NCBI GenBank assembly: GCA_021298875.1
Contig: JAJTHJ010000392.1
Location: 1 to 15,721, forward strand
From: Burkholderiales bacterium
Lineage (GTDB): Bacteria; Pseudomonadota; Gammaproteobacteria; Burkholderiales; Burkholderiaceae_F
Length of the DNA: 15,721 nucleotides
Reading direction: 5' to 3'
Every line of letters begins with the position of its first letter. Positions within the stretch are counted from its first letter, which is position 1. The translations under genes were made by a program, and so were the position numbers. Under the pieces are notes generated by a model, which was not told the DNA's origin, ran no database searches, and was given only the letters and a program-made list of their open reading frames with translations. Of this stretch, positions 6,664 through 13,199 are shown in pieces.

Positions 6664-7728
6664 ATGCTTTACCGCGAAAACGGCCAATTCAAGACCAGCT
6701 ACGCCGCCGATCAGCAGCTGCTGCCGATCGTGCAGGACCGCTTCTTTGTCTGGGGGCTGGTGCTGCTCGCCTTCGTCGCGGTGCCGCTGGTGGCGAGCGA
6801 CTACTGGTTCCGCGCGCTGATCGTGCCGTTTTTGATCCTGTCGATCGCGGCCATCGGACTCAATATCCTGGTCGGTTACTGCGGGCAGATTTCGCTCGGC
6901 CACGCCGGTTTTATGGCGGTGGGTGCCTACGCCGCCTACAACCTGGTGGTGCGCGTGCCGGAGGTCAACTTCCTGCTGGCGCTGGTGGTGGCCGGCGCGG
7001 CGGCGGCGCTGGTCGGCGTGTTCTTCGGCATCCCCAGCTGGCGCATCAAGGGCCTGTACCTGTCGGTGGCCACGCTGGCCGCGCAGTTCTTTCTCGACTG
7101 GGTGTTCATCCGCGTCAAGTGGTTCACCAATTACTCGCCGTCGGGTTCGGTGTCCACCTCGCCGGTGGAGCTGTTCGGCTGGGTCATCGATGCGCCGCGC
7201 GACAAGTACTGGTTCGTGCTCGCCATCGTGGTGGTGATGACCGTGGTGGCCAAGAACCTGACGCGCGGGGCAATCGGCCGCTCGTGGATGGCGATCCGCG
7301 ACATGGACGTGGCGGCCGAGGTGATCGGCATCCGCCCGATGCACGCCAAGCTGACCGCCTTTGCCGTGAGCGCCTTTTTTGCCGGCGTGGCCGGCGCGCT
7401 GTGGGGCTTCGTGCACCTGGGTGCGTGGGAGCCGCTCGCCTTCAACGTCAACCTGAGCTTCAACCTGCTGTTCATGATCATCATCGGCGGCATGGGGTCG
7501 ATCCTCGGCAGCTTCTTTGGCGCGGCCTTCATCGTCGTGCTGCCGCTGCTGCTGAACCAGATTCCCGAGTGGTTCGGCATCCCCTTGTCCACCGCGGCGA
7601 TCTCGCACCTGGAGTTCATGATCTTCGGCGCGCTGATCGTCTTCTTCCTGATCGCCGAGCCGCACGGGTTGGCGCGGCTGTGGGCGATCGGCAAGGAGAA
7701 GCTGCGCCTCTGGCCGTTCCCTCACTAG
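6664..7728 (+). CDS. livM: Branched-chain-type ABC transporter permease, LivM family
   Basis: A 354-residue inner-membrane permease. The hallmark IGLNILVGYCGQISLGHAGF lies at about residues 62-81 and is followed by MAVGAYAAYNL. The central loop GRSWMAIRDMDVAAEVIGI is the LivM version of the ATPase-contact loop, and LLFMIIIGGMGSILGSFFGA is the conserved glycine-rich span. An N-terminal soluble stretch of about 30 residues (LYRENGQFKTSYAADQQ) precedes the first helix, as in the long LivM relatives found beside acyl-CoA ligases. It is encoded between LivH and the binding protein and should be the second half of the pore. Translation appears to start within 2 nt of repeat B. Confidence 0.95.
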   Translation: MLYRENGQFKTSYAADQQLLPIVQDRFFVWGLVLLAFVAVPLVASDYWFRALIVPFLILSIAAIGLNILVGYCGQISLGHAGFMAVGAYAAYNLVVRVPEVNFLLALVVAGAAAALVGVFFGIPSWRIKGLYLSVATLAAQFFLDWVFIRVKWFTNYSPSGSVSTSPVELFGWVIDAPRDKYWFVLAIVVVMTVVAKNLTRGAIGRSWMAIRDMDVAAEVIGIRPMHAKLTAFAVSAFFAGVAGALWGFVHLGAWEPLAFNVNLSFNLLFMIIIGGMGSILGSFFGAAFIVVLPLLLNQIPEWFGIPLSTAAISHLEFMIFGALIVFFLIAEPHGLARLWAIGKEKLRLWPFPH

Positions 7729-7777
7729 ACTTTTTTCATGCCGGCAACGACCGGCGACTTCACCAAGGAGACAGGCA

Positions 7778-9136
7778 ATGACATTCAAGGCAGTTAGGAC
7801 GCTCGCCGCGGCGGCCGGGGTGGTCGCCGCGCTGGCCGGCGCGGGCAGCGCGCTGGCGCAGGCCAAGGAACAGTTCGTCCCGGTGCTGGTGTACCGCACC
7901 GGGCCGTACGCGCCCAACGGCACGCCCTGGGCCAACGGGTTCGTCGATTACCTGAAGCTCGTCACCGCGCGCGACGGCGGCATCGGCGGCGTGAAAATCA
8001 TCTGGGAAGAGTGCGAGACCGGCTACGCCACCGATCGCGGCGTGGAGTGCTACGAGCGGCTCAAGGGCAAGGGCCCGACCGGCGCGGCGGCGTTCAACCC
8101 GCTGTCCACCGGCATCACTTTCGCGCTGACCGACAAGGCGCTGGTGGACAAGATTCCGATCGTCACGATGGGGTACGGCCGCTCCGAGTCCGCCGACGGC
8201 GAGGCCTTCCCGTACAACTTCCCGCTGCTGGGCAGCTACTGGGTCGCGGCCGACATCCTGGTGCAGCACCTGGGCAAGGTCAACGGCGGCCTGGACAAGT
8301 TGAAGGGCAAGAAGATCGCGCTCGTCTATCACGACTCGCCGTTTGGGCGCGAGCCGATTCCGCTGCTGCAAGAGCGCAGCAAGATGCACGGCTTCGAGTT
8401 GACCACGCTGCCGGTCACCCATCCGGGCGTGGAGCAGAAGGCCGCCTGGCTGCAAATCCGCCAGAACCGCCCCGACTACGTGCTGCTGTGGGGCTGGGGC
8501 GTGATGAACGCCGCGGCGATCCGCGAAGCGGTGGCCACCGGCTTCCCGCGCGACCGCATGTACGGCGTGTGGTGGGCGGGCGCGGAGCCGGACGTGACCC
8601 CGGTCGGTGCCGACGCCAAGGGCTATCACGCGCTGACGCTGCAGCACGGTGCGGGCATCTCCAAGGTGCACCAGGAAATCCTCAAGCACGTGCACGACAA
8701 GGGCCAGGGCACGGGGCCGAAGGACGAAGTGGGTCAGGTGCTCTACACGCGCGGCATGATGAACGCGATGCTGGTGGTCGAAGGGATCAAGCGCGCGCAG
8801 GACCGTTACGGCAAGAAGCCGCTGAAAGGCGAGGAAGTGCGCTGGGGTCTGGAGAACCTGACGCTGACGCAGGACAAGCTCGACGCGCTGGGCTTTGCCG
8901 GCGTGATGCGCCCGGTAACCACGGTCTGCCGCGACCACCAGGGCTCCCAGTGGGGTCGGGTGCACACCTGGGACGGCGGGAAGTGGAACTTCTCGTCCGA
9001 CTGGTACGAAGCCGACATGTCGATCCTGCGCCCGATGATCCGCAAGACCGCCGACACGTATCTGGCCGAGAAGAAGCTGACACGGCGCGACTGCGCGGCC
9101 GACGTGGCGGCGCAGGGTGCAGCGGCGAAGAAGTAA
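7778..9136 (+). CDS. Periplasmic substrate-binding protein of a HAAT/branched-chain-type ABC transporter
   Basis: A 452-residue secreted protein. The signal peptide is clear (basic MTFKAVR, hydrophobic core, cleavage expected after SALA at residue 27, before QAKEQF). The mature part of about 425 residues has the type I periplasmic binding fold (Peripl_BP_6): PVLVYRTGPYAPNGTPWANG at the start, GKKIALVYHDSPFGREPIPLL in the hinge region, and NRPDYVLLWGWGVMNAAAIRE. It is clearly longer than the leucine-binding protein of E. coli. Cysteines at 79, 91, 384 and 439 could form two disulphides. A strong AAGGAG (7765-7770) lies 7 nt before ATG. A small GCCGG/CCGGC hairpin (7740-7755) sits just upstream. 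The ligand cannot be read from sequence; the flanking CoA ligases favour an organic acid over an amino acid. Confidence 0.93.
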   Translation: MTFKAVRTLAAAAGVVAALAGAGSALAQAKEQFVPVLVYRTGPYAPNGTPWANGFVDYLKLVTARDGGIGGVKIIWEECETGYATDRGVECYERLKGKGPTGAAAFNPLSTGITFALTDKALVDKIPIVTMGYGRSESADGEAFPYNFPLLGSYWVAADILVQHLGKVNGGLDKLKGKKIALVYHDSPFGREPIPLLQERSKMHGFELTTLPVTHPGVEQKAAWLQIRQNRPDYVLLWGWGVMNAAAIREAVATGFPRDRMYGVWWAGAEPDVTPVGADAKGYHALTLQHGAGISKVHQEILKHVHDKGQGTGPKDEVGQVLYTRGMMNAMLVVEGIKRAQDRYGKKPLKGEEVRWGLENLTLTQDKLDALGFAGVMRPVTTVCRDHQGSQWGRVHTWDGGKWNFSSDWYEADMSILRPMIRKTADTYLAEKKLTRRDCAADVAAQGAAAKK

Positions 9137-9185
9137 GTCGCCCGCGTACCTTCAAGCCTGAAACTCGCCAACGCGTGGCGCCTAC

Positions 9186-9264
9186 GCCCCCACCCCAGCC
9201 CTCCCCCGCTTCGCAGGGGAGGGGGTTGTCGCCCTGCCCCGCGCGCGGGGCAGGGTGGGGGCGT
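9186..9264. repeat. G/C-rich palindromic unit, copy 2, between binding protein and livF
   Basis: Bases 9186-9227 are identical to 5377-5418 over 42 nt. The second half differs: CCCTGCCCC (9232-9240) pairs with GGGGCAGGG (9247-9255), and GCCCCCACCC (9186-9195) pairs with GGGTGGGGGC (9253-9262). The changes keep base pairing, which points to selection or copying of a folded unit rather than drift. It occupies about half of the 172-nt gap between the genes. Confidence 0.85.
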
Positions 9265-9308
9265 GCCGCGCCACAACTCGCTCAACCGCCCGTCTCGGAG
9301 TCCGTCGC

Positions 9309-10115
9309 ATGACGCCGCCGCTGCTCAACGTCAACGGCATCGAGGTCATCTACAACCACGTGATCCTCGTGTTGAAGGGCGTGTCGCTGACGGTGCCCGA
9401 GGGCGGCATCGTGGCCTTGCTCGGCGCCAACGGCGCCGGCAAGACGACCACGCTGCGCGCGGTGTCCAATTTGCTGCGCGGCGAGCGCGGCGAGGTCACC
9501 AAGGGCAGCATCGAGTACAAGGGCCAGCGGATCGAAAGTCTGACCGCCTACGACCTCGTGCAACGCGGTGTGGTGCAGGTGATGGAGGGGCGGCGCTGTT
9601 TTGCCCACCTCACCGTCGAAGAGAACCTGCTCACCGGCGCCTATGCGCGCAAGGCCTCGCGCGGCGACGTGGCGGCCGACCTGGACAAGGTCTACGCCTA
9701 CTTTCCGCGGCTGAAGACCCGCCGCAGCAGCCAGTCCGGCTACACCTCGGGCGGCGAGCAGCAGATGACCGCCATCGGCCGCGCGTTGATGGCGCGCCCG
9801 CAGATGATCCTGTTGGACGAGCCGTCGATGGGCCTGGCGCCGCAGATCGTCTCCGAGATCTTCGGCATCGTCTCCGACCTCAACGCGCGCGAGAAAGTCT
9901 CGTTCCTGCTCGCCGAGCAGAACACCAACATCGCCCTGAAGTACGCGCACTACGGCTACATCCTCGAGAGCGGCCGCGTGGTGATGGACGGTGCCGCCAA
10001 GGACCTCGCGGAAAACGAAGACGTGAAAGAGTTCTACCTCGGCGTCTCCAAGGAAGGCCGCAAGAGCTTTCGCGACGCCAAGTTTTATCGGCGGCGCAAG
10101 CGCTGGTTGGCGTAG
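9309..10115 (+). CDS. livF: Branched-chain-type ABC transporter ATPase, LivF family, with basic C-terminal extension
   Basis: A 268-residue cytoplasmic ATPase. Walker A is GANGAGKT (39-46), and the LivF-type VMEGRRCFAHLTVEENLLTG follows at about 91-110. The signature is TSGGEQQ (146-152) and Walker B ends in ILLDEP (167-172). The H-loop position reads LAEQNTN, with Gln rather than His, which is normal in LivF. Beyond the usual LivF end there are about 24 more residues, rich in Arg and Lys (RKSFRDAKFYRRRKRW), so the protein is longer than E. coli LivF (237 residues). The start at 9309 fits the LLNVNGIEVIYNHV beginning; the frame upstream to 9255 runs into the palindromic repeat. It is the last gene of the transporter set. 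Confidence 0.93.
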   Translation: MTPPLLNVNGIEVIYNHVILVLKGVSLTVPEGGIVALLGANGAGKTTTLRAVSNLLRGERGEVTKGSIEYKGQRIESLTAYDLVQRGVVQVMEGRRCFAHLTVEENLLTGAYARKASRGDVAADLDKVYAYFPRLKTRRSSQSGYTSGGEQQMTAIGRALMARPQMILLDEPSMGLAPQIVSEIFGIVSDLNAREKVSFLLAEQNTNIALKYAHYGYILESGRVVMDGAAKDLAENEDVKEFYLGVSKEGRKSFRDAKFYRRRKRWLA

Positions 10116-10135
10116 CGCGCAAACCCGTGTATATC
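10107..10135 (+). promoter_or_regulatory. Candidate sigma-70-type promoter for the H1-like gene
   Basis: TTGGCG (10107-10112) and TATATC (10130-10135) are separated by 17 nt, each matching the -35/-10 consensus at 4 of 6 positions. The predicted start of transcription, near 10142, lies about 65 nt before ATG 10207. The element overlaps the last codons of livF, which would let the H1-like gene be expressed independently of the transporter. Confidence 0.4.
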
Positions 10136-10206
10136 CCTCGCCGGCCTATCTGCACGCGCCAGCCAGGCCGCTCTCTCTTAACGCGCGTTTTCTGGAGGAA
10201 GCACTG

Positions 10207-10515
10207 ATGGCAACGGCCAAGAAAGCCGCAAAGAAGTCTCGTCGCACGGTGATGTACAGCTCGGGCGGCAAAAAACTCTACGCGGTGCGCAGCGCCGACG
10301 GCAAGTTCAAGGACATCCAGCAGTACTCGCGCGCGCATGCGATGGACATCAAGCGCGGCTCGAAGGCCGAAGTCACGACCGCCGTGAAGAAGGTCGCCAA
10401 GACCGTAGCCGCGGCCAAGAAGGCGGCGCCGGCCAAGAAGGCGGCGGCGGTCAAGGCCGTGAAGAAGGCGGTGGCCACCGCCAAGCGCGCGATCAAGAAG
10501 CGCATCGCCGCCTAG
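10207..10515 (+). CDS. Small histone-H1-like, lysine/alanine-rich DNA-binding protein
   Basis: A 102-residue, strongly basic protein. It has two parts. Residues about 12-50 are a normal-complexity segment (VMYSSGGKKLYAVRSADGKF, then KDIQQYSRAHAMDIKR) that looks like a small conserved domain. Residues about 57-102 are a low-complexity tail of KKAA/KKVA-type repeats resembling bacterial H1-like proteins and the AlgP tail. It probably binds DNA nonspecifically as a nucleoid protein; this is inference from composition. A strong GGAGGA (10194-10199) lies 7 nt before the ATG. A possible promoter upstream and a GC-rich hairpin downstream suggest a single-gene transcript, separate in function from the transport genes on either side. 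Confidence 0.85.
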   Translation: MATAKKAAKKSRRTVMYSSGGKKLYAVRSADGKFKDIQQYSRAHAMDIKRGSKAEVTTAVKKVAKTVAAAKKAAPAKKAAAVKAVKKAVATAKRAIKKRIAA

Positions 10516-10518
10516 CGC

Positions 10519-10552
10519 GGCGCCGCCCGCGCGCCAACCGCGCGCCGGCGCC
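10519..10552 (+). terminator. Candidate intrinsic terminator after the H1-like gene
   Basis: A long GC-rich hairpin starts 3 nt after the stop codon: 10519-10525 pairs with 10546-10552 and 10528-10533 with 10539-10544, with a small internal loop and a CCAAC apical loop. It is followed by TTTGCTCTTCTCTC, which is pyrimidine-rich but not a clean U-run, so termination may be partial. Confidence 0.5.
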
Positions 10553-10583
10553 TTTGCTCTTCTCTCTCCGCGACTCTGAGCCG

Positions 10584-10763
10584 ATGCTCCGCACCTGCAT
10601 GACTGGCCTGCTGGTGCTGCTGCTGGCGGGCTGTAGCGGCAAGCCCGAAGACACGCCGCTGCCGACGCGAGACAAAACGATCGGCCGCGTTGAAGACCAG
10701 TTGAAGAAAGCCGACGAAGAAGCCGCCAAGCGGCGCGCCGAAATCGACGCCGCGAGCAAGTAA
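10584..10763 (+). CDS. Small lipoprotein (59 residues) with charged helical tail
   Basis: A short gene. MLRTCMTGLLVLLLAGC is a complete lipoprotein signal with the lipobox LAGC and lipidation cysteine at 17. The mature part is only 43 residues: SGKPEDTPLPTRDKT and then a highly charged stretch of predicted helix (VEDQLKKADEEAAKRRAEID) that could form a short coiled coil. The residue after the cysteine is Ser, which favours the outer membrane under the E. coli +2 rule. A longer start at 10554 would place ten polar residues before the signal, so 10584 is preferred, although its Shine-Dalgarno is weak. It ends 14 nt before the PaaK-like gene and is probably cotranscribed with it. The family is not recognised and no function is assigned. 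Confidence 0.7.
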   Translation: MLRTCMTGLLVLLLAGCSGKPEDTPLPTRDKTIGRVEDQLKKADEEAAKRRAEIDAASK

Positions 10764-10777
10764 GGCAGGGCCATTCG

Positions 10778-12010
10778 ATGAGCGAACACTTCGACGCCCG
10801 CGAGACGCAGGCGCCTGCTGCGCGCGAGCGGGAGCTGATGGCACGGCTGCCCGCGTTGGTTGCCGCAGCGCTGGAGGCCCCCGGCTGGCGCAAGCATCTG
10901 GGCGAGATCGACCCACAGGCCATCGACTCGCGCGCCGCGCTCGCCAAACTGCCGGTGCTGCGTAAGGGCGACCTGATCGGCTTGCAGAAGGCCGAGCCGC
11001 CATTTGCCGGTTTCGTGCCGGGCGCGCCCGGCGCGTTTGGCCGCCTGTTCACCTCGCCCGGGCCGATCTACGAACCGGAAGGCCGGCACGACGACGCTTG
11101 GCGCTCGGCGCGTGCGCTGTTCGCCGCGGGCTTCCGCGCCGGCGACGTGGTGCTCAACACCTTCTCGTATCACCTGACGCCGGGCGGATTCATCCTCGAC
11201 GGTGGCGCGCGCGCGGTCGGCTGCGCGGTGATTCCCGCCGGCCCCGGCAACACCGAACAGCAACTGGAAGTGATCGGCCATCTGCGGCCGACCGCCTACA
11301 CGGGCACGCCGGACTTTCTGAAAATCCTGCTCGACGCGGCGACCACCGCAGGCAAAGACGCGTCTTCGATCCGCAAGGCCGCGGTGTCCGGCGCGGCTTT
11401 TCCGCCCTCGTTGCAGGCCGAGATCAAGGCGCGCGGCATCGACGCCTATCAGATGTACGCGACCGCCGATCTGGGCTGCATTGCCTACGAGACACCCGCC
11501 CGCGAAGGCATGGTCGTGGCCGAAGATGTGCTGCTGGAGATCGTCCGCCCCGGCACCGGCGACCCGGTGCCCGAGGGCGAAGTGGGCGAAGTCGTGGTCA
11601 CGTCCTTCGACCCCGACCATCCGTGGATCAGGCTCGCGCTAGGCGACTTGTCTGCGGTTTTGCCCGGCGCCTCCCCTTGCGGTCGCACCAATACGCGCAT
11701 CCGCGGCTGGCTCGGGCGTGCCGATCAGACCACCAAGGTCAAGGGTATGTTCGTGCGGCCCGAGCAGATCGCCGACCTCGGTCGCCGCCATGGGGAACTC
11801 GGTCGCCTGCGACTCGTCGTCACCCGCCAGGGGGAAGCGGATGCGATGACGCTGCGCGCCGAGGCCGCCATGCACGACGCGGCGCTCGCCGCCCGCGTGG
11901 CCGACACGCTGCGCGCATTGACCAAGCTGGGTGGTGCGATTGAGTTGGTCGCGCCCGGCAGCTTGCCCAACGACGGCAAGGTCATTGAAGACGCGCGACC
12001 GGTCGGTTAA
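10778..12010 (+). CDS. PaaK-type AMP-binding enzyme (phenylacetate-CoA ligase family) with a deviant P-loop
   Basis: A 410-residue member of the adenylating superfamily, close in layout to phenylacetate-CoA ligase. The hinge region RIRGWLGRADQTTKVKGMFV (308-327) and the C-terminal SLPNDGKVIEDARPV with K401, the expected adenylation lysine, are well kept. The usual Ser/Thr/Gly-rich P-loop is replaced by FTSPGPIYEPEG (91-102), without its lysine. The A5 position reads YATAD (227-231). Either this is a subfamily with a different ATP grip or it has lost classical ligase activity. It starts 14 nt after the small lipoprotein gene and ends before a strong terminator. With the synthetase at 2050 it brackets the transporter, which suggests a shared acid substrate (inference). 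Family call good; activity uncertain. Confidence 0.85.
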   Translation: MSEHFDARETQAPAARERELMARLPALVAAALEAPGWRKHLGEIDPQAIDSRAALAKLPVLRKGDLIGLQKAEPPFAGFVPGAPGAFGRLFTSPGPIYEPEGRHDDAWRSARALFAAGFRAGDVVLNTFSYHLTPGGFILDGGARAVGCAVIPAGPGNTEQQLEVIGHLRPTAYTGTPDFLKILLDAATTAGKDASSIRKAAVSGAAFPPSLQAEIKARGIDAYQMYATADLGCIAYETPAREGMVVAEDVLLEIVRPGTGDPVPEGEVGEVVVTSFDPDHPWIRLALGDLSAVLPGASPCGRTNTRIRGWLGRADQTTKVKGMFVRPEQIADLGRRHGELGRLRLVVTRQGEADAMTLRAEAAMHDAALAARVADTLRALTKLGGAIELVAPGSLPNDGKVIEDARPVG

Positions 12011-12033
12011 CGGGTGCGCTGGGTCTTGACCAA

Positions 12034-12064
12034 CGAAAAGGCCGGGTTCATCCCGGCCTTTTCG
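12034..12064. terminator. Strong bidirectional intrinsic terminator
   Basis: A perfect 13-bp stem (12034-12046 with 12052-12064) around a 5-nt TTCAT loop; each side has AAAAGGCCGGG or its complement CCCGGCCTTTT. It lies between the stop codons of two convergent genes, 12010 (+) and 12082 (-), and presents T-rich sequence in both directions. Confidence 0.9.
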
Positions 12065-12081
12065 CTTCGTTTTGCTCGGGC

Positions 12082-12708
12082 CTAACGGCGCGCCGCAGCG
12101 ACCACCTTGCCGCCGGTTGCACGGCTCGGCTTTGCGCTGCTCGCCTTGGCGACAACGACGGCCTTGGGCTTGGCTTCTGCCTTGCGTGCGGGTGCCTTGG
12201 CCGGCTTGGCGGCGGTCTTCGCAGCAGCCTTGGCCGGGGTCTTGGCCGCGGCGGTCAGCGCCAGCGTCACGGCGATCGGCGCCTCCGCTTTCTCTTCCTT
12301 GATGCCCCAGAGCTTCAGCAGTTCGGCCTGGGTCGGAATCGTGCCGGCGGCCAGCCGCGCGCGGCGCGCGGCGACCGAGTCGCGCACGACCTTTTCCACG
12401 ACGTCCAGCGGCAGACGGTTCAGATCGGCAAAGCGGATGAAGCTGCGCTTGATGTCCACGCCGGCGACGGCGTCCTTGTGCTTGACCACGACATCCTGCT
12501 CGGCGACGAAAAGCGACATATGCCGCCGGCCCGACTCCAGCGCAAACAGCGGCCCGTCCAGCTCGTAAAAGGCGAGCCCGTAGCGCATGCTCTCGCGTAC
12601 CCCCCGCGCGGAGCGGCGGATCATGCTGCACACGCGCGCCATCGCCACCCGGCGATCGGGCGGCAGATCGCGCAGATAGGCTCCCACGGTAGTCGGCGCA
12701 ACTAGCAT
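12082..12708 (-). CDS. DUF1801-family protein with histone-H1-like lysine/alanine/proline tail
   Basis: A 208-residue protein. Residues about 8-120 match the DUF1801 (YdhG-like) fold: ARGVRESMRYGLAFYELDG, then RRHMSLFVAE, KRSFIRFADLNRLPLDVVEK. The biochemical role of DUF1801 proteins is largely unknown. Residues 130-142 (LLKLWGIKEEKAE) form a linker. From about 151 the sequence is a low-complexity basic tail of AAAKTPAKAAAK/KPAKAPARKAE type to the end (12082-12258), like eukaryotic H1 or bacterial H1-like tails, suggesting nonspecific DNA or RNA binding. GGAG lies 7 nt before the ATG on this strand. It is divergent from the AhpD-like gene, and a TAAAAT element (12748-12743) in the 80-nt gap is a possible -10 box for it, without a clear -35. 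Confidence 0.85.
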   Translation of the reverse strand: MLVAPTTVGAYLRDLPPDRRVAMARVCSMIRRSARGVRESMRYGLAFYELDGPLFALESGRRHMSLFVAEQDVVVKHKDAVAGVDIKRSFIRFADLNRLPLDVVEKVVRDSVAARRARLAAGTIPTQAELLKLWGIKEEKAEAPIAVTLALTAAAKTPAKAAAKTAAKPAKAPARKAEAKPKAVVVAKASSAKPSRATGGKVVAAARR

Positions 12709-12788
12709 CGTTATTCTCCGGACTTGCGGCTGCCAACCCGCGATTTTACCCGAAAGTGCCCACTCACCTAGCTCCGCGGAGACTGCCC

Positions 12789-13199
12789 ATGCCGCTCGTT
12801 GCCCTGCTCACCGACGACCAGGCCGCGCCCGAGGCGCGCGCCGTGTTCGACGAAATCCGCGCCGCCCGCGGCACCGATTACGTCAACAACATCTGGCGCG
12901 CGCTCGCCAACGACCCCAAGCAGTTGCGCATGACCTGGGATCAGGTGCGCGCCGTGATGGGGCCGGGTGCGCTCGACCCGCTGACCAAGGAACTGATCTA
13001 TCTGGCGGTATCTGCGGCCAACAACTGCGAGTATTGCTTGCACACGCACAGCCACGCTGCACGCGCGAAAGGCATGACCGATGCGATGTTTGCCGAGCTG
13101 ATGCAGGTGGTGTTGCTGGCGTCGCAGACCAACCGCATCGCGATCAGTCTGCAAGTGACGGTCGATGACCGCTACTTGGCGCCGGCGGCGGCCCGATAA
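12789..13199 (+). CDS. AhpD-like / carboxymuconolactone-decarboxylase-family protein
   Basis: A 136-residue, mostly helical protein of the AhpD-like (CMD) family. The redox motif is intact: LTKELIYLAVSAANNCEYC and then LHTH place E69, C80, C83 and H87 in the standard E-x10-CxxC-x3-H order. Such proteins act as thiol peroxidases or disulphide reductants, often with an unknown partner. Start: GGAG (12778-12781) lies 7 nt before ATG 12789. A GTG at 12756 would add 11 residues not typical of the family. The Shine-Dalgarno lies inside the perfect palindrome CTCCGCGGAG (12772-12781). The 3' end overlaps the convergent DUF3455 gene by 28 nt. Confidence 0.9.
   Translation: MPLVALLTDDQAAPEARAVFDEIRAARGTDYVNNIWRALANDPKQLRMTWDQVRAVMGPGALDPLTKELIYLAVSAANNCEYCLHTHSHAARAKGMTDAMFAELMQVVLLASQTNRIAISLQVTVDDRYLAPAAAR

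Noticed and set aside
6652..8965. Two long minus-strand frames (427 and 401 codons) opposite livM and the binding-protein gene
   Set aside because: Composition is that of antisense of membrane and periplasmic proteins, with no recognisable domain.
10142..10170. CGGCCT/AGGCCG pairing after livF as a terminator
   Set aside because: Six base pairs with a 17-nt loop and no U-run; too weak to call.
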